The notes beneath the pieces were generated by a model, which worked only from the letters and a program-made list of their open reading frames with translations, had not been told where the DNA came from and searched no databases. This document shows, piece by piece, positions 1 to 9,232 of a DNA stretch of 64,000 nt (position 1 is its first letter; every line of letters starts with the position of its first letter). The DNA lies in assembly GCF_000271845.1 (NCBI RefSeq), contig NZ_JH719393.1, positions 496,001 through 560,000 on the forward strand, written 5' to 3'. Source of the DNA: Rhizobium leguminosarum bv. trifolii WSM2297. Its GTDB lineage: Bacteria > Pseudomonadota > Alphaproteobacteria > Rhizobiales > Rhizobiaceae. Made by a program: the position numbers and the translations under genes.

Positions 1-687
1 GATGCTGGGATAGCAGCAGAGAAGATCGTCGTCGGCGTGCTGGTAGACGCCGCCGAAGATGCGGCGTCGCAGGCAGGTCTTGCTCTTTCCAAGGGGGTCC
101 GCAACATTCTGCTTGCGCCGCCTTCCTACTTCAAGAACGTCAGTGACGACGGGCTCTTCAAGTGGTTTTCGGCGGTATTCGCCATCCTGGGCGACAAGGC
201 GCGAGACATTATCGTCTACAACATTCCCTCGGTCACAATGGTTCCGCTGACCGTATCGCTGATTGGCCGGCTGCGGACCGCCTTTCCCGATATCGTCAGA
301 GGCGTCAAGGATTCTTCCGGCGACTGGCCTTTTACGGAAACGCTATTGAAGGCGCATGGCGATCTTGTCATCCTGGTGGGGGACGAACGCCACCTGGCCA
401 AGGGCGTGCGGCTTGGCGGCCAGGGTGCAATCTCGGGCATGGCGAATTTCGTACCGCGTGAAGTCAAGCTGATGGCGGAGGACGGCAAGGACGATTCCCG
501 CGTCGAAGATTTCGTGGCCGAACTGCTGAAATTTCCGGTGACCGCTGCCGTGAAGGTCATGGTCGCTCACCTCAGCTCGGATGATATATGGCTTGCAGTT
601 CGTCCACCCCTCGTTTCAATATCCGCTGAAGGGCAGGCGGAACTCGCTCTTGCGTTCGATTCTCTTTTCCGCTCGAAGGCGGCATAG
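1..687 (+). CDS. DapA-family (dihydrodipicolinate synthase-like) aldolase/lyase, 5' end missing
   Basis: The frame is open from the first base, so the gene starts left of the window; 228 residues are visible of a family usually 290-310 long. Family hallmarks are present: a YNIPS motif with the conserved tyrosine and, about 35 residues later, VKDSSGDW, whose lysine is the expected Schiff-base residue. The DapA superfamily includes dihydrodipicolinate synthase, N-acetylneuraminate lyase and several 2-keto-3-deoxy-sugar-acid aldolases. Next to a GntR regulator and a sugar importer, a catabolic keto-acid aldolase or dehydratase is more likely than lysine biosynthesis. That is inference from context. 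The substrate cannot be read from the fragment. Confidence 0.85.
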   Translation, partial: DAGIAAEKIVVGVLVDAAEDAASQAGLALSKGVRNILLAPPSYFKNVSDDGLFKWFSAVFAILGDKARDIIVYNIPSVTMVPLTVSLIGRLRTAFPDIVRGVKDSSGDWPFTETLLKAHGDLVILVGDERHLAKGVRLGGQGAISGMANFVPREVKLMAEDGKDDSRVEDFVAELLKFPVTAAVKVMVAHLSSDDIWLAVRPPLVSISAEGQAELALAFDSLFRSKAA

Positions 688-712
688 GTCAGGGATGTTT
701 CTGGGAGAGGCG

Positions 713-1372
713 ATGGACGGCACAGACGAGCAGCCGACACTGCGGGAAAAGGCGTATGAGAGTTTCACGCGCCACCTGCTTGCGCGTGACGTGCGCCCCG
801 GCCAGTTCGTTTCGCAGCGCCGCCTCGTCGAGTTGACGGGACTGACGCTCGGTGCCATCCGCGAACTCATCCCCAGGCTTGAAGCTGAAGGGCTGATCAA
901 GACCGTGCCGCAGCGGGGGTTGCAGATCGCTCACATCGATCTCAATCTCATCCGCGAGGCATTCCAGCTGCGCGTGTTCCTGGAGAAGGAAGCCGTGGCG
1001 CTTTTCACCCGCTCTGCGTCCGACGAGACGATCGCCGGGCTTTTGAAGCAGCATCGGGATATTGCCGACGCCATTCGAAGCGGCGATGGTTCGCACGAAT
1101 TGGAAGTGCACGCGCAGGCTGTCGACTGGGGCATGCACGACGCCTTTATCGATGCTTTGGGAAATACCATCATTTCGAATGCCTACCGCGTGAACTCGAT
1201 CAAGATGCGCCTGATCAGCCAGGACCGGTTTCGCATCGAGGGCCACGTCGGGCCTGTCATGGGCGAGCATCTGAAGGTGCTCGAGGCAATAGAACGACGA
1301 TCGGCGGAGGACGCCGTCAACAGCCTTGTCGCACACATCAATCACGCGAGAGATCGTGCGCTCAGGATATAA
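713..1372 (+). CDS. GntR-family transcriptional regulator, FCD (FadR-like) subfamily
   Basis: Cytoplasmic DNA-binding regulator of about 219 residues. The N-terminal winged helix-turn-helix spans roughly residues 10-75 (QRRLVELTGLTLGAIRELI), and an all-helical FCD ligand domain begins near RVFLEKEAVALF. I chose ATG 713 because GGGAGAGG lies just upstream; ATG 695 is in frame and possible. The gene starts 25 bases after the aldolase stop and precedes the first sugar importer, so it probably controls one or both. FCD regulators usually bind organic acids or sugar acids. The effector is unknown. Confidence 0.9.
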   Translation: MDGTDEQPTLREKAYESFTRHLLARDVRPGQFVSQRRLVELTGLTLGAIRELIPRLEAEGLIKTVPQRGLQIAHIDLNLIREAFQLRVFLEKEAVALFTRSASDETIAGLLKQHRDIADAIRSGDGSHELEVHAQAVDWGMHDAFIDALGNTIISNAYRVNSIKMRLISQDRFRIEGHVGPVMGEHLKVLEAIERRSAEDAVNSLVAHINHARDRALRI

Positions 1373-1385
1373 TCGGAAATAAACA

Positions 1386-1409
1386 GCCGGCGGTGAGGAG
1401 ATCGCCGGC
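1386..1409 (+). other. Stem-loop between the GntR gene and the binding-protein gene
   Basis: Seven-base perfect arms GCCGGCG and CGCCGGC enclose a 10-base loop. No T-run follows, so it is not a classical terminator. It sits just before a very strong ribosome binding site and may act on mRNA stability or translation. Confidence 0.45.
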
Positions 1410-1410
1410 A

Positions 1411-1421
1411 AAAGGAGGAGG
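1411..1421 (+). promoter_or_regulatory. Strong Shine-Dalgarno sequence of the first binding-protein gene
   Basis: AAAGGAGGAGG ends six bases before ATG 1428. It fixes the start and predicts high expression, usual for binding proteins that must outnumber their permeases. Confidence 0.8.
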
Positions 1422-1427
1422 AATCAC

Positions 1428-2756
1428 ATGTCATCGTTTTTGAATCCGACGAGACGCGGCTTTCTGGCAGGTACGGCGGCTTTTGGGGCCAGCGGCATGC
1501 TCGGCATACGCTCGGCATTTGCTGCCGTTGACTGGAAGCGCTTCGCCGGCACCAAGCTCGAAGTCAACCTGGTCAAGAGCCCGCGCAGCGAAATACTGTT
1601 GAAGTACCTGCCCGAATTCGAGGAACTCACCGGCATCAAGGTCAATGCCGAAGCGACGCCCGAACAACAACAGCGCCAGAAGACGACGATCGAGCTCAGC
1701 TCCGGCAAGCCGAGCTTCGACGTCGTACACATGAGCTATCACGTGCAGAAGCGGCAGTTCGAAAAGGGCGGCTGGCTTGCCGATATCGGCGGCTTCCTCA
1801 AGGATCCTGCGCTGACCGACCCATCCCTGACCGAGGGTGATTTCGCCGAAGCCGGCCTCGCCTTCGCCAAGGATGCCGAGGGCGTTCTGCGTTCTCTCCC
1901 CTTCTCGGTCGATTACTGGATCATCTACTGGAACAAGGCGCTGTTCGAGAAGAAGGGGCTTTCCTACCCGACGACCTTCGAAGAGCTGGCAAGTGCGGCC
2001 GAAGCACTCACCGATCCGTCGACCAACACCTACGGCTTCGTCGCTCGCGGCCTCAAGAACGCCAATACGCCGGTCTGGACGTCGCTGTTGCTCGGTTACG
2101 GTTCGAGCCCGCTCGGCCCTGATGGCAAGCTGCGCACGACTTCGCCGGAAGCGATCGACGCCGCCAAGCTTTACCAGAAGCTGATGACCAAGACCGCCCC
2201 TCCAGGCGTCTCCGGCTTCAACTGGGCCGAGGCTCAGTCGGCCTTCCTGCAGGGCAAGATCGGCATGTGGCTCGACGGCGTCGGCTTTGCGCCGCCGATC
2301 GAGAACCCGGAAAAATCGCGCGTCGTCGGCCAGGTGGGTTACGGCATCATGCCGAAAGGCCCGAAGGCACAGGCTGCGGGAACCTTCGGCGACGGGCTTG
2401 GCGTCGTCGCGGCCAGCCAGAAGAAGGAAGCCGCCTACCTCTTCTGCCAATGGGCGATTTCGCATGACATGGGCGCCCGCCTGCTGCAGGCCGGTGCCGG
2501 CGTTCCTTTCCGCCAGTCCGTCCTGGAGGATGCGAAGGTCCGCGAAGGCGTCAAGATGCCGGGCGCATGGCTGGATGCCGTCGTCGGTTCCGGCAAGATC
2601 TCGCAGCTCGCGCTGCCGGTCATCATTCCGGTTACCGAGTTCCGCGACATCTATGGCGTCGGTCTCACCAATATGATTGGCGGCGCCGATCCGGAAGCCG
2701 AACTCAAGGCCGCAACGGCCCAGTTCGAACCGGTCCTGGCGAAAAGCGAGGGATGA
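1428..2756 (+). CDS. Sugar ABC transporter substrate-binding protein (CUT1, family 1), Tat-type signal
   Basis: Periplasmic binding protein of 442 residues. The leader has a twin-arginine motif TRRGFLAG at residues 8-15, then a hydrophobic stretch and an Ala-rich cleavage region near residue 31, so export by the Tat route is likely. The rest has the length and pattern of family 1 solute-binding proteins for oligosaccharides or glycerol-phosphate-type ligands. The stop overlaps the start of the next permease gene, giving a tight operon of binding protein, two permeases and probably the kinase. No ATPase gene lies in this operon. The substrate is not evident. Confidence 0.9.
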   Translation: MSSFLNPTRRGFLAGTAAFGASGMLGIRSAFAAVDWKRFAGTKLEVNLVKSPRSEILLKYLPEFEELTGIKVNAEATPEQQQRQKTTIELSSGKPSFDVVHMSYHVQKRQFEKGGWLADIGGFLKDPALTDPSLTEGDFAEAGLAFAKDAEGVLRSLPFSVDYWIIYWNKALFEKKGLSYPTTFEELASAAEALTDPSTNTYGFVARGLKNANTPVWTSLLLGYGSSPLGPDGKLRTTSPEAIDAAKLYQKLMTKTAPPGVSGFNWAEAQSAFLQGKIGMWLDGVGFAPPIENPEKSRVVGQVGYGIMPKGPKAQAAGTFGDGLGVVAASQKKEAAYLFCQWAISHDMGARLLQAGAGVPFRQSVLEDAKVREGVKMPGAWLDAVVGSGKISQLALPVIIPVTEFRDIYGVGLTNMIGGADPEAELKAATAQFEPVLAKSEG

Positions 2757-3697
2757 TGGCCTCGGCAAGCATCGAAACGGCCGCCGCCGCCAAGGCCGCC
2801 TCGAAGGGAAGGAGCAACGCGGGTCGCGTTGCTCCCAATTATTGGCCCTTTGTGATCCCGGCGCTGATCGTCATTGCGGCGGTCATCGTTTTTCCATGGG
2901 TGTTTACGCTTTGGATGAGCGTCAACAGCTGGACGCTCGGCCAGTCCCAGGTCTTCGCCGGGCTGGACAATTATGCGCGCCTGGCCGTCGACATGCGCTT
3001 CTGGGAGTCGCTGTGGCATACGGTGCTTTACACGACGCTCTCCGTGGTGGCTCCCCTGTTTCTGGGGACACTCGCCGCGCTGATATTCGATACGCAATTT
3101 CCGCTGCGCGGCCTTCTGCGCGGCATATTCGTGATGCCGATGATGGCGACACCGGTCGCCATCGCCCTCGTCTGGACCATGATGTTCCACCCGCAGCTCG
3201 GCGTCCTCAATTATCTTCTTTCCTTCATCGGCATCGGCCCGCAGGAGTGGATCTATAATCAGAGCAGCGTCATCCCGTCGCTGGTGCTGGTCGAGACCTG
3301 GCAATGGACGCCGCTGATCATGCTGATCGTGCTCGGCGGCCTGGCGGCGGTTCCGCGCGAACCCTATGAAAGTGCCGAAATCGATGGCGCCAATGTCTGG
3401 CAGAAATTCCGCTATCTGACGCTGCCGATGATCGCGCCATTCCTGATGATCGCCGTGATTATCCGCAGCATCGATGCGGTGAAGAGTTTCGACATCATCT
3501 ATGCCATGACCCAGGGTGGCCCGGGCACGGCCTCGGAAACGATCAATATCTATCTCTATAACACTGCCTTCGCCTACTACGATATCGGTTACGGCTCGGC
3601 CATGGCGGTGGTCTTCTTCGTGCTCATCGTCCTGCTCTCCTTCGTCCTTCTGATGCTCCGGCAGCGCGCCAACTGGTCCGACGGGGAGGCACGCTGA
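2753..3697 (+). CDS. Sugar ABC transporter permease, MalF/UgpA type
   Basis: Inner-membrane subunit of about 314 residues with six predicted membrane segments, the first near residues 33-55. The EAA loop, PYESAEIDGANVWQKFRYLTLP, shortened here to its core ESAEIDGAN, docks the ATPase. ATG 2753 overlaps the upstream stop as ATGA; ATG 2756 immediately after is the alternative. It pairs with the MalG-type permease that follows. Confidence 0.92.
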   Translation: MMASASIETAAAAKAASKGRSNAGRVAPNYWPFVIPALIVIAAVIVFPWVFTLWMSVNSWTLGQSQVFAGLDNYARLAVDMRFWESLWHTVLYTTLSVVAPLFLGTLAALIFDTQFPLRGLLRGIFVMPMMATPVAIALVWTMMFHPQLGVLNYLLSFIGIGPQEWIYNQSSVIPSLVLVETWQWTPLIMLIVLGGLAAVPREPYESAEIDGANVWQKFRYLTLPMIAPFLMIAVIIRSIDAVKSFDIIYAMTQGGPGTASETINIYLYNTAFAYYDIGYGSAMAVVFFVLIVLLSFVLLMLRQRANWSDGEAR

Positions 3698-4512
3698 TGA
3701 AGCGCAAGACACTCGATCGCATCGGACTACTGTTTATTGCCCTTGTGATGATCTCGCCGGTCGTCCTGTTCTTCCTCTGGATGATCTCGCTGTCGTTGAA
3801 ATACGAGATCGACAACGGCGCCTATCCGCCGATCTTCATTCCGGAGCGTTTCGCCTGGACCAACTACCTGAAGGTCTTTGAGGAGAACAACTTCTTTCTC
3901 TATCTCTGGAATTCGGTGCTGGTGACGGGTGCCGCGACGCTTCTGGCGCTCTTGATCGGCGTGCCTGCCGGCTACGGTATCGCACGCCTGAAGGCGGAGA
4001 AGTCGGCGATGGTCATCATGATCGCGCGCATGACGCCCGGCCTTTCCTTTTTGATCCCGCTCTTCCTGCTGTTCCAGTGGCTGAACCTGCTCGGCACGCT
4101 GATGCCGCAGATCATCATCCATCTCGTCGTCACCGTGCCGATCGTCGTCTGGATCATGATCGGCTATTTCGAGACGACGCCGATGGAGCTGGAAGAGGCT
4201 GCAAGCATCGACGGTGCGACGCCCTGGCAGATTTTCCGCCTGGTCGCCTTGCCGATCGCCAAGCCCGGCATTGTCGTCGCCTTCATCCTGTCGGTCATCT
4301 TCTCCTGGAACAACTTCGTCTTCGGCATCGTGCTCGCCAGCCGCGAGACGCGTACGCTTCCGGTTGCAGTCTACAACATGCTCTCATTCGAACAGGTGAG
4401 CTGGGGCCCGCTTGCGGCGGCGGCGTTGATCGTCACCTTGCCGGTGCTGATATTGACGGTGTTTGCGCAACGGCAGATCGTGGCGGGGCTGACGGCCGGA
4501 GCCGTCAAGTGA
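3697..4512 (+). CDS. Sugar ABC transporter permease, MalG/UgpE type
   Basis: Second permease of the first CUT1 transporter, 271 residues. It shows the MalG-type N-terminal segment, a periplasmic loop, and the EAA motif EEAASIDGATPWQIF near residues 168-182 facing the cytoplasm. Its first base is the last base of the preceding stop, so translation is coupled. It would form the channel heterodimer with the previous permease. Because the operon lacks an ATPase, it probably uses the MalK-type protein at 16.6 kb; that is inference. Confidence 0.92.
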   Translation: MKRKTLDRIGLLFIALVMISPVVLFFLWMISLSLKYEIDNGAYPPIFIPERFAWTNYLKVFEENNFFLYLWNSVLVTGAATLLALLIGVPAGYGIARLKAEKSAMVIMIARMTPGLSFLIPLFLLFQWLNLLGTLMPQIIIHLVVTVPIVVWIMIGYFETTPMELEEAASIDGATPWQIFRLVALPIAKPGIVVAFILSVIFSWNNFVFGIVLASRETRTLPVAVYNMLSFEQVSWGPLAAAALIVTLPVLILTVFAQRQIVAGLTAGAVK

Positions 4513-4530
4513 GCAGGTGAGACGACCGCC

Positions 4531-5532
4531 GTGACGAATTCTTCTGCCTTCGACCCGCCGGCTGGCCCGCCGCGCAGCGTTTTATGTGTCGGCGCGGCGG
4601 TGCTGGACACGCTGTTTCGGGTGCGCTCGTTACCGGCCGGTCAGGGCAAAATTCTGCCCTACGATATGCTGCAGGTCGCCGAAGGCATGGCGTCAAGCGC
4701 GGCCTTTGCGATCGCCCGGCTGGGCGGCAATGCCAGCCTCTGGGGCGCGGTCGGCGACGATGTCACCGGCGACCGCATCATTGCCGACCTCGGCAATAGC
4801 GGCATAGATACCAGCGGCATGGTCCGTGTGGCAGGTGCCCGCTCGGCTGTCTCGACGATCCTTGTCGATGATCAAGGCGAGCGCTTGATTGTGCCGTTCT
4901 ACGATGCGGCCCTGCACGAGATGGTCAAGCCGGTCACAAAGCAGGACGCTTCCGATTTCGATGCGGTGCTGGTCGACGTTCGCTGGCCGAGGCTTGCACT
5001 GCGGACGGTGTCGGCCGCCGGAGAAGCGGGCAAACCGGCCATTCTCGATGGCGACGTTGCAGGCGAGGGCGTCATCGAGATGCTGGCACCGGCTGCCAGC
5101 CACATCGTGTTCTCGCAGCCGGCCGCCGAGCGCCTTACCGGAACGGCGGAGCCGGCGATGGCCGTCGGTCTTCTCAAGCGAAAGTTCGAGCATGCCTTCA
5201 TCAGCGTTACTGCAGGCGAAAACGGATCCTTCTGGTTCGATGAGCCAACCGGCGAAATCTTCCATCTTGCCGCTCCGAAGGTGACGGCCGTCGATACGCT
5301 TGCGGCAGGCGATATCTTCCATGGTGCTTTCGCTCTGGCGATCGCAGAAGGTCTGCCGATCGCCGAGACGATGCGCCTCTCGTCCATGGCGGCGGCGCTC
5401 AAATGCCAGGTGTTCGGCGGCCGTATCGGCGCGCCCAGCAGAGCCGAGGTTTGCAATGCCCTTGAAGGGTGGAGCGGTCGGGAACAATCTTGCGGGCAGG
5501 CAGATCGAACAAGCGATCCGCCCGCGCCATGA
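4531..5532 (+). CDS. PfkB-family carbohydrate kinase (YihV-like subgroup)
   Basis: Cytosolic sugar kinase of 333 residues starting at GTG 4531. The C-terminal PfkB signature DTLAAGDIFHG (residues 255-265) supplies the anion hole and catalytic Asp261; the usual Gly in position 4 is Ala. The N-terminal glycine-rich region aligns with ribokinase-type kinases. LVDVRW, the LDGD element and AALKC with GGRIGAP resemble E. coli YihV (sulfofructose kinase) as I recall it, but no other sulfoquinovose genes are visible, so the substrate may differ. It follows the permease by 18 bases and presumably phosphorylates a product of the imported sugar. The gene ends six bases from a convergent permease gene. 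Confidence 0.88.
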   Translation: MTNSSAFDPPAGPPRSVLCVGAAVLDTLFRVRSLPAGQGKILPYDMLQVAEGMASSAAFAIARLGGNASLWGAVGDDVTGDRIIADLGNSGIDTSGMVRVAGARSAVSTILVDDQGERLIVPFYDAALHEMVKPVTKQDASDFDAVLVDVRWPRLALRTVSAAGEAGKPAILDGDVAGEGVIEMLAPAASHIVFSQPAAERLTGTAEPAMAVGLLKRKFEHAFISVTAGENGSFWFDEPTGEIFHLAAPKVTAVDTLAAGDIFHGAFALAIAEGLPIAETMRLSSMAAALKCQVFGGRIGAPSRAEVCNALEGWSGREQSCGQADRTSDPPAP

Positions 5533-5538
5533 AATTCG

Positions 5539-6384
5539 TCAGCTTTTGACCGAACCCGCGGTCATGCCCGCCAGGAAATAGCGCTGAGCAACCAGGTAAA
5601 GCACCAGGAGGGGAAGGGAACCCAGCACGCTCATTGCCATCATTTCATTCCATTCGAAAGCGTGCTGGCCCATCAGCAGCTGGATGCCGATCGGAACGGT
5701 TCTGAGGTCCATCGATTTTGTCAGCGTCAGTGCGAAGAGGAATTCGTTCCACGCAAGCAGAAACGTGTAGACCGCGGTGGCGACGATCCCGGGGATGGAG
5801 ACGGGAACAATGACACGCCAAAGCGCCGTCCAGCTCGAACCGCCATCGACAAGGACGGCCTCGTCCAATTCCTTCGGCAAGGTATTGAGGTAGCCCGTCA
5901 TCAGCAGAACGGCGTAGGGCAGTGTGAAGACCATGTAGGTGAGGATCAGCGCGAGATACGTATCGAAAATCTTGAAGGCGACCACCATGCCGAAATAGGG
6001 AATGAGAAGGGTGATCGGCGGAACGGTCTGCGTGCTGATGATGAAGATGTTCAAGGTGTTCTTGAAGCGGAATGAATAGCGGCTGAAGCCGTAGGCGGTC
6101 AGGATGGCGACGACCAGGGTAAGGCAAGTGACGACGCCGGCGACGAAGTAGCTGTTGATGAAGAACCGCACCTTCACCGGATCGTTGAAGATCGTCAAAT
6201 AGGCGGCCACCGTGAAATCCTGCGGCAACAGCCGCGGCGGAAGAGCGAAGATTTCCGTGTTCGATTTCAGCGAGCTGAAGAACATCCAGACGATCGGGAA
6301 GGTCGAAAAGATGAGGCCGACCGCCAGCCCGAGATAGGTCAGGATGGTCGGCAGCGCCGAGCTCTTGAAGGATCGCTTTGCCAT
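5539..6384 (-). CDS. Sugar ABC transporter permease, MalG type (second CUT1 system)
   Basis: Inner-membrane permease of about 281 residues with six predicted membrane segments and the EAA loop DEAVLVDGGSSWTALW near residue 190. I chose ATG 6384 because AGGTGAG lies eight bases before it; GTG 6393, overlapping the upstream stop as GTGA, is nearly as good. It is the last gene of a leftward operon of binding protein, MalF-type permease and this gene, with no ATPase of its own. Confidence 0.9.
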   Translation of the reverse strand: MAKRSFKSSALPTILTYLGLAVGLIFSTFPIVWMFFSSLKSNTEIFALPPRLLPQDFTVAAYLTIFNDPVKVRFFINSYFVAGVVTCLTLVVAILTAYGFSRYSFRFKNTLNIFIISTQTVPPITLLIPYFGMVVAFKIFDTYLALILTYMVFTLPYAVLLMTGYLNTLPKELDEAVLVDGGSSWTALWRVIVPVSIPGIVATAVYTFLLAWNEFLFALTLTKSMDLRTVPIGIQLLMGQHAFEWNEMMAMSVLGSLPLLVLYLVAQRYFLAGMTAGSVKS

Positions 6385-6389
6385 GCCGC

Positions 6390-7328
6390 TCACCTGCGCT
6401 GCTGGTGTTTGATGTAGAAGTAGGTGACGCTCATCGAAATGATGAGGATGATCATTGCACTCGCCGAAGCCAGAGAAAATTCATATTGGGAGAAGGCGAG
6501 TTTGTAGGTGAAGGTGGAAAGCACTTCCGTCGAATAGATCGGACCGCCGCCCGTCGTCATCCAGACGAGCGGAAAAACCTGCATCGTCCAGATGAAGTCG
6601 AGCAGCGCGATGCTGATGATGATCGGCATCAGTTGCGGAATGGTGATGTACCAGAATTTTTCCAGTTCGTTGGCGCCGTCGATGCCGGCTGCCTCGTAAA
6701 GCTCCTTCGAAATGCCCTGGAGGCCGGCAAGCAGGCTGACCATGTAAAGCGGATAACCCGCCCAGATATTTGCGAAGGTCAAAGCGTGAATGGCGGTGTG
6801 GGTCGAGGAAAACCACTCGACCTTGAAGTTGATGATATGCAGTGCCATCAGCACGCTGTTGACGACGCCGTTCGGGTCAAGCAGCAAACGCCAAATGATG
6901 GCGATGATGACGGCGGTAAACAGCCAGGGCAGGATGAAGAGCACACGCAGGATGCTGCGAATAAGCGGATCGACGCGATTGGTGTTCAAGAGCAGCGCGA
7001 AGGCCAAGCCGATGATGAAATGGAAGACGACGCTCATGATCGTGAAATAAAGCGTCTGCACCACCGACTGCCAGAAGATCGGATTTTCGAAGATGGTCAG
7101 ATAGTTCTGCACCCCCGCGAACGCACCGTCCTTCTTCATGATGGCGCCGTCCATCAATGAATATTTGAAGACCATCACCATGGGGAACAGCATCAGCAGA
7201 ACCAGCAGCAGGGTCGCCGGCGACACGTAGAAATACGGCACCAGCTTCCTTAAGGTGCTGTAGCGAAGTCTTCTTTTCCCTCGCGCTTTGGCTTGCGCAG
7301 CGACCAGAGCCGGAGCGGAATGATTCAT
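6390..7328 (-). CDS. Sugar ABC transporter permease, MalF type (second CUT1 system)
   Basis: Permease of 312 residues. A basic N-terminus (residues 14-28) is followed by a first membrane span near residues 31-53, further spans, and the cytoplasmic EAA motif YEAAGIDGANELEKFWYI that contacts the ATPase. It is separated from the upstream binding-protein gene by 90 bases containing a stem-loop. It should pair with the MalG-type permease encoded immediately downstream. Confidence 0.92.
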   Translation of the reverse strand: MNHSAPALVAAQAKARGKRRLRYSTLRKLVPYFYVSPATLLLVLLMLFPMVMVFKYSLMDGAIMKKDGAFAGVQNYLTIFENPIFWQSVVQTLYFTIMSVVFHFIIGLAFALLLNTNRVDPLIRSILRVLFILPWLFTAVIIAIIWRLLLDPNGVVNSVLMALHIINFKVEWFSSTHTAIHALTFANIWAGYPLYMVSLLAGLQGISKELYEAAGIDGANELEKFWYITIPQLMPIIISIALLDFIWTMQVFPLVWMTTGGGPIYSTEVLSTFTYKLAFSQYEFSLASASAMIILIISMSVTYFYIKHQQRR

Positions 7329-7368
7329 GAGCTGTGACTTCCCATTCTGCCGAGATTTTGACGACTTG

Positions 7369-7398
7369 CACCGGCAGCGCCAGGTCGCGCTACCGGTG
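7369..7398 (-). other. Intercistronic stem-loop after the second CUT1 binding-protein gene
   Basis: Twelve-base arms (7369-7380 and 7387-7398) pair with one C-A mismatch around a six-base loop. There is no T-run. Such hairpins after binding-protein genes commonly protect the upstream mRNA and lower permease expression. Confidence 0.5.
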
Positions 7399-7418
7399 AT
7401 CTCGTGAAGGCGACGCGC

Positions 7419-8666
7419 TTAGAACTTGGCGAGCCAAGCCTTCTCGGTATTGGCAGCCGCGTCCTTGGCCGACTGGCCACCGTCGAACATCTTCTGAACT
7501 TCGACATTCATGTCGCGCATCAGCTCTTCGGCCACAGGAAGGCCGACGAATTCATTGGCAGGATAGCCGCTCTGGAAAATTTTGAAAGCTTCGGCGAAGA
7601 TCGGGTCCGATGCCACGAAGTCCGGTTTGGCATGGACGTTGCCGGGGAAGGCGTTGGCAATCGACACCAAGCGGCCGTTGACGTCTGGGCTCATCAGATA
7701 TTCCACAAGTTTCCAGGCTTCCTCCTTGTGCTTGCTGCCCTCGCTGATGCCGATGCCCCAGGATGCATAGGGCATGCCGCGTTTGCCGGTGTAGCCGTCG
7801 GTGGCCGGCAAGGCTGAGATGTCGAACTTGAGCTTCGGATTGCGTTCGCGGATGAGGTTCACATGGGCGAGGGAATCGACCATCATGCCGACACGGCCGT
7901 TGACGAATTCCTCGACCTTGTCCTGTTCCTTCTTGGCAAAAATGCCGGGAGAAATAACGCCTTCCTTGTTGAGGGAAGTGAGATAGTCGAGCGTGCCGAC
8001 GACGGCGTCATTTTCGAGGTCAGGCTTGCCGTCCTTCAGCATCGAGGAGCCGGAGGCCCAGACCCAGGACATCACGTCGTTCTGGATTCCGCTCGGAGAC
8101 TGCAGCGATAGCGGCAAAACCCAGCCATATTGGTTCTTCGAGCCGTCGGTCATCTTTTTTGCGGCTTCGGCGAATTCGGTGCGCGTCGTCGGCAGCTTGT
8201 CGACGCCCGATGCCTTGGCGATATCGAGGTTGACAAAGACCGGGTAGACGAAGGATGCCAGCGGGAACATCACGCTCTTGCCGTCGACCTTGACGATATC
8301 GGTGATCTGGCTCTTGTCGTATTTCGCCTTCTCCATCAGTTCGTCCATGGAGGCGATTGCACCCTGCTTGGCCAGCCCGTTGACCCAGGCGCCATCAAGG
8401 CCGACGACGTCGCTGAGGGTCCCGGAGGCGGCGCCGACGACGATCTGGTCGCGCGTCGTGGCATAGGGACCGCTGACCAGGGTCACCTTGATACCGGGAT
8501 TTGCCGCTTCGAAATCGTTCATGATGCCGCGGAGCGCACCGGAGGGCATTTCCGGTTCCCACCATTGAATGAATTCGATGGTGGTGTCGGCAAACGCCGA
8601 TGTAGCGCATAGCGCCCACACAGCGACGGCAGCCCGCATTGTCACGCCGAACTTTCTGATATTCAT
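7419..8666 (-). CDS. Sugar ABC transporter substrate-binding protein (second CUT1 system)
   Basis: Periplasmic binding protein of 415 residues with an ordinary Sec signal peptide: basic MNIRKFG, a hydrophobic core, and a likely cleavage after SAFA near residue 26. The mature part begins DTTIEFIQWWEP, typical of family 1 binding proteins, and the conserved GKRGMPYASWGIGIS segment lies near residue 300. It is the first gene of the leftward transporter operon and diverges from the LacI regulator gene across 566 bases, which makes that regulator the best candidate for its control. The ligand is unknown. Confidence 0.92.
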   Translation of the reverse strand: MNIRKFGVTMRAAVAVWALCATSAFADTTIEFIQWWEPEMPSGALRGIMNDFEAANPGIKVTLVSGPYATTRDQIVVGAASGTLSDVVGLDGAWVNGLAKQGAIASMDELMEKAKYDKSQITDIVKVDGKSVMFPLASFVYPVFVNLDIAKASGVDKLPTTRTEFAEAAKKMTDGSKNQYGWVLPLSLQSPSGIQNDVMSWVWASGSSMLKDGKPDLENDAVVGTLDYLTSLNKEGVISPGIFAKKEQDKVEEFVNGRVGMMVDSLAHVNLIRERNPKLKFDISALPATDGYTGKRGMPYASWGIGISEGSKHKEEAWKLVEYLMSPDVNGRLVSIANAFPGNVHAKPDFVASDPIFAEAFKIFQSGYPANEFVGLPVAEELMRDMNVEVQKMFDGGQSAKDAAANTEKAWLAKF

Positions 8667-9232
8667 CTGTGCCTCCCATAGATTCAGTTATCGATCCTCC
8701 TCAAGACCGTAGGTAAAGTAGGTTCCGTGAGGCACCCGTATGTCAATGAAGAACTGCGAATCGGAAAAAAGGAGTCGTCTCCGCAGGCAACACGATCCAA
8801 GCTAAATTGCTGATAAATAACCATAATATTTGGGTTTCTCTTTGAGATTTTTTCGCAGCATTTGTGTTGCTTGTGATGCATTTTTTCTTTACTTTCGTAA
8901 ACAAATGAAAGTTTGCCCAATGAACCGAAAGGCCGCGCACCCCACGTCTTCCCTGCAAATTTTCCAAGTAGGGCTTGAAACAAGGGCCTTTGCGCAAGCG
9001 CGGCGCGAATGGCGCACAAGGCAGATGGAGGCGAATATTTCGTTTTTCGAAAGGGAGCCGAGATCCGCACCGAAAATGACGGATCAAGCCCGCCTGCCGG
9101 TGATTTTCAGCAATTCCAGATATCGAGATCGCCCTGTACAACTTGCTCGAATGCGTGATTGCGCGTCGGCGGCGTTGCCGTTGGTGCGGTCTTATTTCGA
9201 TCCAGCGCGTCGTCCTGCCGGTAAGGAACTGA
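8667..9232. promoter_or_regulatory. Divergent control region between transporter operon and LacI gene
   Basis: A 566-base stretch with no gene I can support. The left third is AT-rich for this genome. It contains ACTTTC and GAAAGT as an inverted pair around 10 bases (8892-8913), a candidate operator. A frame from 8830 to 9252 is open, but it has no ribosome binding site, no recognisable family and a poor composition match, and it runs into the regulator start. Confidence 0.5.

Noticed and set aside
1431..2768. A 445-codon minus-strand open frame
   Set aside because: It mirrors the binding-protein gene exactly and has no family features.
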